Positions 36,744-45,100 of a stretch of DNA of 64,000 nt are shown here, one piece after another. The position numbers and the translations under genes are program-made. Under the pieces are notes generated by a model, which saw nothing but the letters and a program-made list of their open reading frames with translations, made no database searches and had not been told where the DNA came from. How positions within the stretch are numbered: position 1 is the stretch's first letter; every line of letters begins with the position of its first letter. This stretch comes from CAWARU01 sp963784575 (lineage in GTDB: Bacteria; Pseudomonadota; Gammaproteobacteria; UBA6186; Azoamicaceae): NCBI GenBank assembly GCA_963784575.1, contig CAWARU010000002.1, forward strand, positions 186,001 to 250,000, read 5' to 3'.

Positions 36744-38903
36744 ATGGAAGAAAAAATACAGCAAGAACATTATCTCAGTAAACTTTTTAAACCAAATTCC
36801 ATTGCTGTCATTGGTGCGAGTGAAAAAGCAGGATCTGCGGGCAAAACAGTGTTTGAAAACTTGGAACAAGGCTATCAAGGCAAGTTATTTGCGGTTAACC
36901 CAAAATATTCGCAAATCCTTGGCCGCAAAGCCTATGCTGCTATCCAGGATATCAAGGAAACTATAGAACTTGCAGTCATTGTCACACCGGCAGAAACCGT
37001 GCCAGACATTCTCACTCAATGCGGAAGCAGAGACATCCATCATGCCATCATCATTTCTGCGGGTTTTAAGGAAATTGGCGATGCAGGTTCTAAATTGGAA
37101 GATTCCATAAAAGCGATTGTGAAGCAGTACAATATGCATGTTTTGGGTCCCAATTGCTTAGGACTCATTTCTCCAGAAATAAAAATGAATGCCACTTTCG
37201 GAAATACGCCGGCATTATTTGGGAGTGCAGCCTTAATCTCGCAATCAGGTGCTATCTGTGCTGCAATACTCGATTGGGCTATTCAAAAGAAAATTGGATT
37301 TTCAACAGTGGTTTCCCTTGGGAATGCAGCTGATTTAGGATTTGGAGAGATTTTAGATTATTTGAATCAGAATCCAAATACCAAAAGCATTCTCATGTAT
37401 ATCGAGGGCATCACTCATCCAAAAAGTTTCATTGATGAATTAAAATCGGCAGCGCAATCCAAGCCTATCATAGTATTAAAAGCTGGACATTCTATGGAAG
37501 GTACTCGTGCCATCCATTCCCATACTGGCGCAATGATAGGCTTAGATGATGTGTTTTCTTCTGTGTTGAAACATGCCGGTGCGGTTCGGGTCGCCACATT
37601 AAATGAATTTTACAATGCTGCTTTGATGTTATCTAAAAATATCTCATTCTGTGGCGCATTTGTTACTATTTTATCCAATGGCGGGGGTGCTGGTGTTATT
37701 GCCGCAGATGAAGTTTCAGAACGCAAATTATCACTTTCTGAGCTGTCAAAAATCACCTTAACAGAATTGACTGGTATTCTACCAAAATCCTGGTCGCACA
37801 ATAATCCGATTGATATCTTGGGAGATGCCAAGCCTGACCGGTTTGTAGCAGCGCTCAATATTGCCGCAAAAGATGAAAATTGCAAAGTAATCTTGATCAT
37901 TCTAGTGCCTGTTGCCATGGCGAAGCCGCTGGAAACAGCCACGCAAATCATTTCGATGGCAGCAAAGATTAAAACACCTATATTGACCTGTTGGATGGGA
38001 AATGAGCAGGTTAAGGAAGCAAGAGATCTTTTCAATTCAAATGGTATTCCGAGCTTTGAAACACCTGAAGAAGCCATGCAAGCGCTCTCATTCTTAGTTT
38101 TGCATCAAGAATATAAAAAACTCATTAATCTTTCTGAAACATTCATTGCAAAAAATCGAGCGTCAAACAGTAGTGAACGAGTGCAAGAAGTCCTTAAAAT
38201 ATTTAAAAACGCTATCAATGAAAATAGAACCATCTTGAATACCATCGAATCCAAAGAAATATTAAGATTGTATGGAATCCCCGCCGCGCTCCCTTTTGCT
38301 GCTAAAACTGTGGAAGAATGCGGTAAAATTGCCAATCAAATTGGTTTTCCCCTGGTTATGAAAATATTATCTCCTGATATTACCCACAAGCAAGATGTAG
38401 GGGGCGTACAGCTTAACATTGCCACGGAAGATGCTGCGGTAGCAGTCTTTAAAAAAATGATTCAAAATGCCAAAGAAAAATATCGAAATGCTAAAATTGA
38501 AGGTGTTACTTTAGAGCGAATGTACCGGCATCACAATAATCGTGAACTCATGATAGGTGTTATTAAAGATCCCGTGTTCGGGCAGGTCATTAGCTTCGGT
38601 GCAGGCGGTTCCATTGTAGAAGTGATGCAAGATCGCGCCATTGCCCTGCCCCCGCTCAACATCCCCATCATTGAAAATTTAATTTCAGAAACAAAGGTTT
38701 CAAAATTACTTGGGGAATTCAGAGGCATGCCAGGAATAAAAATCGAAACTTTGAAAAGTATTTTATTAAATATATCTGAAATGGTGGCTGATTTGCCGCA
38801 AATCACAGAAATGGACATCAATCCCTTAATCGCCAACGAAGATGATGTAATCGCTGTGGATGCTCGATTTGTGATAGATCCTAAGCAATGTGCTCTGCTA
38901 TGA
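36744..38903 (+). CDS. ADP-forming acyl-CoA synthetase (acetate-CoA ligase family)
   Basis: About 719 residues. The order is CoA-binding domain (residues about 10-130, SIAVIGASEKAGSAGKTVFENL), succinyl-CoA-ligase-like domains (about 150-460) with the phosphohistidine motif IHSHTGAM (His260), and ATP-grasp domain (about 490-715, ending EMDINPLIAN). It interconverts acyl-CoA plus ADP plus phosphate with acid plus CoA plus ATP. The C-terminal GNAT domain of E. coli PatZ is absent, so it is not a protein acetyltransferase of that kind. ATG 36744 is preferred; TTG 36738 is also possible. Confidence 0.85.
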   Translation: MEEKIQQEHYLSKLFKPNSIAVIGASEKAGSAGKTVFENLEQGYQGKLFAVNPKYSQILGRKAYAAIQDIKETIELAVIVTPAETVPDILTQCGSRDIHHAIIISAGFKEIGDAGSKLEDSIKAIVKQYNMHVLGPNCLGLISPEIKMNATFGNTPALFGSAALISQSGAICAAILDWAIQKKIGFSTVVSLGNAADLGFGEILDYLNQNPNTKSILMYIEGITHPKSFIDELKSAAQSKPIIVLKAGHSMEGTRAIHSHTGAMIGLDDVFSSVLKHAGAVRVATLNEFYNAALMLSKNISFCGAFVTILSNGGGAGVIAADEVSERKLSLSELSKITLTELTGILPKSWSHNNPIDILGDAKPDRFVAALNIAAKDENCKVILIILVPVAMAKPLETATQIISMAAKIKTPILTCWMGNEQVKEARDLFNSNGIPSFETPEEAMQALSFLVLHQEYKKLINLSETFIAKNRASNSSERVQEVLKIFKNAINENRTILNTIESKEILRLYGIPAALPFAAKTVEECGKIANQIGFPLVMKILSPDITHKQDVGGVQLNIATEDAAVAVFKKMIQNAKEKYRNAKIEGVTLERMYRHHNNRELMIGVIKDPVFGQVISFGAGGSIVEVMQDRAIALPPLNIPIIENLISETKVSKLLGEFRGMPGIKIETLKSILLNISEMVADLPQITEMDINPLIANEDDVIAVDARFVIDPKQCALL

Positions 38904-38927
38904 ACCTAATGTTTATCAGACTATTTA

Positions 38928-39356
38928 TCAGGATTTTGATGAAAAAATCCCTCTTTTTTTGTGAATTTCATTTGTTCTAAAGCCAAAATATATCAGCACT
39001 AAAGCAATTATTAAATCAATGATCAGGCATACATAGGCCATAGTCGGATTTCGAACGAATTCCTCAGTGATTGTATCCAGGAACCGCGGATAGAAAACTA
39101 AGCTTGCACCTTTTAACAGCACAATCCAGGCAATGATCGTGATGATGACTTTCCAGTTGCATTCCCAAATGTTGTGGCTTACAACCAACAAAATACCAAT
39201 GATCAAGGTAAAAAACCCAGTAACAAACATCAGTTCTGGATTGTTGATCATATTTTGGACATGACCAGTCAATTCTTTTATATTGATTAAAAAGCCAACG
39301 CTGATGATGAGCATATAAATGCCGATTACTCGAGCTAGAAATTTTGAAGTATCCAT
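38928..39356 (-). CDS. Small membrane protein of unknown function
   Basis: 142 residues with four predicted membrane segments (about 10-25, 42-60, 68-85 and 108-125) and a basic cytoplasmic tail (NEIHKKRG). No family is recognised with confidence. It is convergent with the acyl-CoA synthetase. Confidence 0.65.
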   Translation of the reverse strand: MDTSKFLARVIGIYMLIISVGFLINIKELTGHVQNMINNPELMFVTGFFTLIIGILLVVSHNIWECNWKVIITIIAWIVLLKGASLVFYPRFLDTITEEFVRNPTMAYVCLIIDLIIALVLIYFGFRTNEIHKKRGIFSSKS

Positions 39357-39482
39357 AGATCTCTCTTTATTGAATGTTTCTCTGATTGTTGATTAATTAA
39401 ATAATTAAAATAATAATGAAATTAGTAATCAAATTAATGATTAATAAACTACTACAATAAATATAGCATATTTGGGTTTCTA

Positions 39483-41063
39483 ATGAGTAATAGATTTGTA
39501 AGAGCAAGGTTGACCTATCACAAGCAGAGAATAATTTCAGTGCTCATGCTGGTTTTTTTGGCATTATTTTCCTGCAATGCTTCATTGGCAAATAATAACA
39601 CCACTGCAGATAATTCTGAAACCAAACTACGGGCAGCCTGGGAGCCTTGGTATCCCTATGAATATTTAAAAGTCCAATCCTTACAAAGCTCCCTCACAGG
39701 ATTGGACGTAGAGTTATTGAAATTATTCAGTACTGAGGCAAAAATGCCGCTCACATTTCAGGAACTGTCCTGGAATGAAACGCTGCAAGCATTAAAAGCG
39801 GGTACTGTCGATTTGGCAAGCGGTGCAAGTTATTCAGATGAACGTGCAGAGTACCTGTACTACTCAAAACCTTATCGATTTGAAGAAAATTCCTTGTTTG
39901 TGTTGCGTTCTAAAGAACCAAACTACCCGTTTGAAACGGCAGAGGCTTTTATTGAGTATATGAAAAAAAACAATTTTCGCCTTGGAGTCAAGAGCGGCAG
40001 CATTTATGTAGATCCGATCATCAATCAATTTATTCAAGATCCTGCCAATGCTCACCTCATAAGCAGTGCCGAAGATGATTATGACAATTTGATGAAGCTC
40101 ATCGATAATCAGATAGATGGATTTTTAGCAGATAGAATTGTAGGCTCAACCTTGGTTTGGAAGCAAGAAAAAGATGAAATCATTTCAGAACATTATTTGA
40201 AAATGAAATCATCCCCCATTCACCTGGTTTTCAGCAAAAAAACTGTCACAGAAAATATTGTTCAGTCTTTTGATCAAGCCATTGATAATATGAAACATAA
40301 AACCGAGTATTCCAGTGATTTTGCCTGGTATGTTTACCCAGTGATTATGTTGCAAACCACCGGCAAAACTTGGTTTAAAACCTTAGATGTCCTCGGCTCG
40401 ATATTCTTTGCAATTTCTGGGGTTTTGATAGCTTATTCTCTCAATCAGACCTTGTTGGCAGCCTTTGTTTACGGAATCCTGCCCTCTATGACTGGCAGTA
40501 TATTGCGCGACGTGATATTTAACAGGCGCCCGGTAGAATCCTTGGAAACACCAAATCTTTTGCTCATTTGCGGTGCCACGGTTCTTATTGGCTACCTTTG
40601 GATTTTGGCTTTCAATAAAGTAATGGAACATGAACGCGTCCAGAAATCTAATGCAATAAAGCGTGTGGTTTCTATCGCACATGGGCATTTGAAACAAATT
40701 CTGGTGATTTGCGATGCTCTGGGACTTGCGGCATTATCGGTGTCCGGTGTCATGATTTCTCTCATGGCAAGAGCAGAACCCCTCTGGCTCTGGGGTCCTT
40801 TTTTTGCATTCCTAACCGGTGCCTTTGGTTCCATTATTCGAGATATTCTAAGCAAAAAAGAACGTTTAGAGGAAGTCATGGGTGAACCCTATTCTGAAGT
40901 TGCTATTGTATGGGGGCTTTTCTTTTCCTTCGCTCTTATCTGGAATGCCGAAAATATTAGGCCAGATCTGATTCAAAATTTAATTTTGTTTACAGTATTC
41001 GGCGCATTTGTAACTAGAATTTTAGTACACTATTTTAAGGTACCCAATGTTTATTTCAACTAG
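39483..41063 (+). CDS. Periplasmic solute-binding domain fused to a TRIC-type channel (first of pair)
   Basis: 526 residues. An N-terminal signal segment (about 15-36) is followed by a family-3 solute-binding domain (residues about 47-285: AWEPWYPYEYLK, TGLDVELLKLFS, ALKAGTVDLASG, LADRIVG). The C-terminal half (about 300-526) is a bacterial TRIC/UPF0126 channel: two three-helix repeats, each with a glycine-rich kinked helix ending in RD (SMTGSILRDVIFNRRP and TGAFGSIIRDILSKK). TRIC proteins are monovalent cation channels. The fusion suggests ligand-gated or ligand-coupled ion flow across the inner membrane. The next gene is a paralog and overlaps this one by 17 nt. Confidence 0.85.
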   Translation: MSNRFVRARLTYHKQRIISVLMLVFLALFSCNASLANNNTTADNSETKLRAAWEPWYPYEYLKVQSLQSSLTGLDVELLKLFSTEAKMPLTFQELSWNETLQALKAGTVDLASGASYSDERAEYLYYSKPYRFEENSLFVLRSKEPNYPFETAEAFIEYMKKNNFRLGVKSGSIYVDPIINQFIQDPANAHLISSAEDDYDNLMKLIDNQIDGFLADRIVGSTLVWKQEKDEIISEHYLKMKSSPIHLVFSKKTVTENIVQSFDQAIDNMKHKTEYSSDFAWYVYPVIMLQTTGKTWFKTLDVLGSIFFAISGVLIAYSLNQTLLAAFVYGILPSMTGSILRDVIFNRRPVESLETPNLLLICGATVLIGYLWILAFNKVMEHERVQKSNAIKRVVSIAHGHLKQILVICDALGLAALSVSGVMISLMARAEPLWLWGPFFAFLTGAFGSIIRDILSKKERLEEVMGEPYSEVAIVWGLFFSFALIWNAENIRPDLIQNLILFTVFGAFVTRILVHYFKVPNVYFN

Positions 41064-42663
41064 ATCTGCAATTCTCTACTACTTTTTACAAAAAACATTT
41101 TTAATTCTCATGGCTTGTCTTTGCCTGACGCTCTTTATCTTTCCAAATCCGGCAAATGCTATGGATGAAGAAAACTTTGCTGCAGAAATAGAGGAACCCG
41201 GCATGGAAGACCAACATGGTAATACACTCAAGGGTGGTTGGTATGACTATGAACCCTATCAATATCAAACAGAACAGAACGGCATCAAATCCTTAACGGG
41301 TCTCGACTATCAGTTAATGAATGCATTTTCAAAAGAAATCAATGTAAGTTTAAAGTATACCAAAGTCAATTGGAATGAATTACAACAAGCGGTGAAAGCT
41401 GGCGAAAAAGACTTTGCGAGCGGCGTGCTCTATACCAAGGAAAGAGGAGAATATGCCTATTATTCTATTCCTTATCGATTTACCGAGGCATCTTTCTTTA
41501 CTTTGCCAGAGAACATGAAGGGTCTTAAATTTGAATCTGTACAAGATTTGACAGATTTTTGGGTAAAAAATCATCATAAGATCGCAGTTGTGGCAGGTTT
41601 CATTTATGCAAATCCTGTCATTAATCAGTTTGTCCATGATCCCCGCAATAAAGATCTGGTTATTGAAACCAAGAGTGACCTTGAAAGCCTGGATTTATTG
41701 TTGAGCGGTCGAGTGTCTGGATTTCTATCTGACAGAATTGTTGGCACTACTTTAATATGGCATAGCAATCCTGCAAGAAGCATTGTTGAATATAGAATTC
41801 ATTCCAAATCTCCCATTCACTTATTTTTTAGTAAAAAAACTGTCTCTAAGGACTTAGTTGAGAAATACAATGAAAGTATCCGAAAAGTCATGAATTCTGA
41901 AGTCTATCGCAATATTGTCTCCTGGTACCTCTACCCTGCAATAGTGTTTCAAATACGCGATGCTGCTTGGTTTAGATTTACAGAAATCATTGGAATCATT
42001 GCATTTGCTATTTCAGGTCTGCTCATTGCCTATCGGGAAAAAACCACCCTATTTGGAGCCATCATCCTTGCGATCCTCCCTTCCTTAGGGGGCGGCTTAA
42101 TTCGAGATGTTATTTTCGGCAGAAATCCCGTAGGAGCACTGCGCTCCCCAGTTTACTTGTCCACTGTATTAATCACCGTATTACTGGGTTTTATTGTGAT
42201 TAAATTGCTGCATCATTATAAAAAACACCATGAGGTACCTACGGAAATTGAAGATGCAATCCGAAAGCACCTCGGGATTATTTTAACTGTCACGGATGCC
42301 ATTGGACTTGCGACTTTCACAGTGGTAGGTGTCATGGTATCTCTCTTAGCTAAGGCGAATCCTTTATGGCTTTGGGGCCCGTTTTTTGCTTTTGTCACCG
42401 GAGCAGGCGGTGGAATATTGCGAGACATGATCAGTAAAACACGCTACATTGAGGCGTTGGAAGGAGAATTTTACGGTGAGATAGCCATTATTTGGGGATT
42501 TCTGCTTTCAGTATATATATTGCTGAGCACTACCGAAGCGCAGCCAGAATATCTGGGCTATGCCATTGTGATCACCATTTTAGGGGTGTTTTTTTCGCGG
42601 TTACTGGTGCATTTCCTGCGAATTCCGAATATTCACTTTATCAAGAAACATCATCTGTTTTGA
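41047..42663 (+). CDS. Periplasmic solute-binding domain fused to a TRIC-type channel (second of pair)
   Basis: 538 residues, paralog of the preceding gene. Signal segment at about residues 15-38 (cleavage near ANAMDEE), family-3 solute-binding domain (about 60-300, with GLDYQLMNAFS and DFASGVLY), then TRIC repeats with classical glycine-rich motifs LGGGLIRDVIFGRNP and TGAGGGILRDMIS, closer to the TRIC consensus than in the first gene. The start lies inside the end of the first gene with AAGG 7 nt upstream, so the two are coupled and may form a heteromer. The ligand is unknown; aromatic or amino-acid type ligands are usual for this binding-domain family. Confidence 0.85.
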   Translation: MFISTRSAILYYFLQKTFLILMACLCLTLFIFPNPANAMDEENFAAEIEEPGMEDQHGNTLKGGWYDYEPYQYQTEQNGIKSLTGLDYQLMNAFSKEINVSLKYTKVNWNELQQAVKAGEKDFASGVLYTKERGEYAYYSIPYRFTEASFFTLPENMKGLKFESVQDLTDFWVKNHHKIAVVAGFIYANPVINQFVHDPRNKDLVIETKSDLESLDLLLSGRVSGFLSDRIVGTTLIWHSNPARSIVEYRIHSKSPIHLFFSKKTVSKDLVEKYNESIRKVMNSEVYRNIVSWYLYPAIVFQIRDAAWFRFTEIIGIIAFAISGLLIAYREKTTLFGAIILAILPSLGGGLIRDVIFGRNPVGALRSPVYLSTVLITVLLGFIVIKLLHHYKKHHEVPTEIEDAIRKHLGIILTVTDAIGLATFTVVGVMVSLLAKANPLWLWGPFFAFVTGAGGGILRDMISKTRYIEALEGEFYGEIAIIWGFLLSVYILLSTTEAQPEYLGYAIVITILGVFFSRLLVHFLRIPNIHFIKKHHLF

Positions 42664-42837
42664 ATTTCCTTTAAATTTCAGGTCCATAGTCGCATACTCA
42701 GAGACTGGGTTTTTTAAACTAGGTTATTTATCGGATTTCATATATTTGATATCTTTAATACCATATCTAATACCATAACGAAGTTACATAACTTATAATG
42801 CTGTTTATTATATAATTACTTGATCTTGAGGTGCGGA

Positions 42838-43566
42838 ATGATAGCGGAAGAATTAATTATTGATGATCTTATAGTAGCAGATTTGAAAAAAGCTGAAGAT
42901 GAATATTTAAAGTTATTGTCTGATAATCCAAAAATAGCTTTTGAACACAATACACGAAACCAAACCCTACTCCATGCAGCTGCGAGAGATGGTGCTATCC
43001 ATGTCACCGTGAAGCTTCTCACATTAAAAGCAGATCTGAATGCCAAAGATGAGAACGGAAACACCCCTCTCCACATTGCATGCCAGCATAAACACAGCAA
43101 AATTGCTTTTCTTTTGCGAAGTGTTGGGGCTCATACCGAGTTGCGCAATACGGATGGCTTTACAGCTAGGGATCTTGAAACTGAGAAACCGCTCGCCAAA
43201 GCCGCGGAATTCCAATCCAGGATTTCAATTATTGAAGATCATTTCCAAGAAGCTTATTTTGATGCAGACACAGTAGCGGATGCAGTAGCCGAAGTGGAAA
43301 CAGACGATAGTGAAAATGAAGCAAGCATTGCAGCAATTGAAAAATTGAAAATGGAAAAGGCAAAGACCGAAAAACCTAAGATTGAAAAAGAGAAAGAAAA
43401 AATTAACAGCGAAAAAATAGACGCCCAAAAAATGAGTGCATCCATGACCTGGGGTTCCTTCGGCGGACAATTGAGCAGTGTATTTTCTGGGCTGCCAGAT
43501 GCGGTGTCAAATTTATCCAATTCCACCATCTCTGTATCAAAATCTTTTTTAAAAACATTTCGGTAA
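42838..43566 (+). CDS. Short ankyrin-repeat protein, candidate effector
   Basis: 242 residues. Two clear ankyrin repeats lie at about residues 40-105 (NQTLLHAAARDGAIHVTVKL and NTPLHIACQHKHSKIAFLL), preceded by a partial cap. A low-complexity Lys/Glu segment (about 160-195) leads to a tail ending SFLKTFR, again with penultimate Phe. The ATG at 42838 is used because GAGG is 6 nt upstream; the frame opens earlier at TTG 42820. No signal peptide. Confidence 0.82.
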   Translation: MIAEELIIDDLIVADLKKAEDEYLKLLSDNPKIAFEHNTRNQTLLHAAARDGAIHVTVKLLTLKADLNAKDENGNTPLHIACQHKHSKIAFLLRSVGAHTELRNTDGFTARDLETEKPLAKAAEFQSRISIIEDHFQEAYFDADTVADAVAEVETDDSENEASIAAIEKLKMEKAKTEKPKIEKEKEKINSEKIDAQKMSASMTWGSFGGQLSSVFSGLPDAVSNLSNSTISVSKSFLKTFR

Positions 43567-43768
43567 ATAAATTCATCGTTTATAAATAATAGTTCATATA
43601 GAAAAGTTCATACAGAAATGATTTTTGTATCAGCAGGAAACTATGGCTGGGTAGAAAATTATAGCTAGCGAGTGGCCGCTTTCATACAATTCACTCAAGA
43701 ATCTTTTGAAAACGGCCGTGTATTATTACTTCCATAGCTTAGATTTTAGCAAGTACTTTTAGCACCGA

Positions 43769-43885
43769 TTAAACAATAAATTGTTTAACAGTACTTGTGG
43801 TGTTTTCTCCAATCCAGAAACCAACGCCACCCGAACAACCACTTAATAAAACACTTAATAAGATTAATAAGCCTAATTTTTTCAT
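43769..43885 (-). CDS. Very small lipoprotein
   Basis: 38 codons. The peptide begins MKKLGLLILLSVLLSGCSGG, a lipoprotein signal with lipobox LSGC and Cys17; the mature part is only 22 residues and ends KQFIV. GGAG lies 9 nt before the ATG. No family recognised. It resembles in size and signal the lipoproteins at 54831 and 58593. It was found by reading the minus strand directly. Confidence 0.65.
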   Translation of the reverse strand: MKKLGLLILLSVLLSGCSGGVGFWIGENTTSTVKQFIV

Positions 43886-44026
43886 GATGAATTACTCCAA
43901 CGTTAAAAACATACGCTTATTAGACTGGGTGTTGGATAAAAATTCCCTTAACTTTATGATCTTTTTTGTATTAGGTCAAAGATTTTCTGCTAGGTTTATA
44001 ATAAGTACAGATCTTTAAAGGATGAA

Positions 44027-44224
44027 ATGACTATGCGCAATCGAATGATAGCATTATTTTTGGCTTCGATATTTTCTCTTTTGATATGCGATATTTCTTT
44101 TGCCGATCGTCGCGATGATAGATATTATGAGGATCCCAGTATTAATCCTTCTACTGGAAATCCAGGCCCCTATTATCCCGAATATGAAAAACCAGAACAT
44201 TATCAAGATCGGGACCACGAATAA
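44027..44224 (+). CDS. Small secreted protein of unknown function
   Basis: 65 residues. A signal peptide (about 1-26, cleavage after DISFA) precedes a short acidic, Tyr/Pro-rich mature chain (DRRDDRYYEDPSINPSTGNP). AAAGG precedes the ATG at 44027; a second ATG at 44033 is possible. No known family. Confidence 0.6.
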   Translation: MTMRNRMIALFLASIFSLLICDISFADRRDDRYYEDPSINPSTGNPGPYYPEYEKPEHYQDRDHE

Positions 44225-44251
44225 GCAATCGTTCGGGTTGTACAAATCCCT

Positions 44252-44343
44252 CTGGATTGCTTCGCTGTGCGATCTCATGACGCAAGATCAATGCGATATC
44301 GCAAGTTTCTTGCGTCATGATCTCGCACAGCGAAGTAATCCAG
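44252..44343. repeat. REP-like long hairpin
   Basis: Two 36-bp arms (44252-44287 and 44308-44343) are inverted copies with about three mismatches. The loop contains the perfect palindrome TGCGATATCGCA. The arms carry the GGATTGCTTCGC motif common in dispersed REP-type repeats of many bacteria. It lies just downstream of the small secreted gene and past the end of the minus-strand FMN reductase gene, so it could also act as a shared terminator, though no T-run is evident. Confidence 0.7.
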
Positions 44344-44372
44344 TAAGTACCTGAACAGCTACCAATTACAAT

Positions 44373-44936
44373 TTATTCATTAAACTTCTTTACCCATGCC
44401 ACATACTTATTCATCCATCCCTGCAGGAATTTTCGAGTATCCTCACTGGTGAGGTTGCCTGCTTCATCAAAAAAGCCTTCTTTCACTTGTATAAATGCTT
44501 CAGGCTGACCGAGGGTTGGAACATCCAAATAAGCAAGTGTATCGCGCAAATCTTGCTGTGCAATTGCCGTGCCAACATTACCAGGTGAAGCCCCAAAAAT
44601 ACCTGCTGGCTTACCTGCCCAAGCACTTTGTCCATAGGGACGTGAAGCATTATCAATGGCATTTTTTAAAACACCTGGTATACCTCGGTTATATTCAGGC
44701 GTTGCAAAGATGATACCGTGTGAATTTTTAATGTCATTTTTGAAGCGTTTCACAGAATCCGCCTGATTGCCATCATCATCTTGGTTATAAGCGGGTAAAT
44801 CTTTGATTTCCAAATGCTTGAAACTAAACTCAGGTGGCGCAAGTTTAATGACGGCATTTGCAAGTTTACGATTGTAGGAATCCCGGCGTATGCTGCCAAC
44901 AATGACGGCAATTTCGTACTTATCAATATTATCCAT
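44373..44936 (-). CDS. NADPH-dependent FMN reductase / quinone reductase, ChrR-like
   Basis: 187 residues. The flavin phosphate loop GSIRRDSYNRKLA is at about residue 13, and PEYNRGIPGVLKNAIDNASRP near residue 75-95 is the family signature. Members reduce FMN, quinones or chromate with NAD(P)H in the cytoplasm as homotetramers or dimers. The ATG at 44936 follows GGGAG by 8 nt. It is alone on this strand, divergent from the ankyrin gene at 45101. Confidence 0.87.
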   Translation of the reverse strand: MDNIDKYEIAVIVGSIRRDSYNRKLANAVIKLAPPEFSFKHLEIKDLPAYNQDDDGNQADSVKRFKNDIKNSHGIIFATPEYNRGIPGVLKNAIDNASRPYGQSAWAGKPAGIFGASPGNVGTAIAQQDLRDTLAYLDVPTLGQPEAFIQVKEGFFDEAGNLTSEDTRKFLQGWMNKYVAWVKKFNE

Positions 44937-45100
44937 TGATATTTCTCCCTCGTAGGCTAATAACAAAACGATAGCAAATAATCCGCCTAGAGTAAATCCA
45001 AACTAAAATTTACGACATAACTGCTATATTATATCTGTTAGCTTACTAATTTTTTATCTTTTTAGAATGTTTAAAGCCGATTCAAGGTGATGTAGTCATT

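Noticed and set aside
43797..44018. 73-codon frame on the plus strand
   Set aside because: Antisense to the small lipoprotein at 43769 and without a ribosome site or recognisable product.
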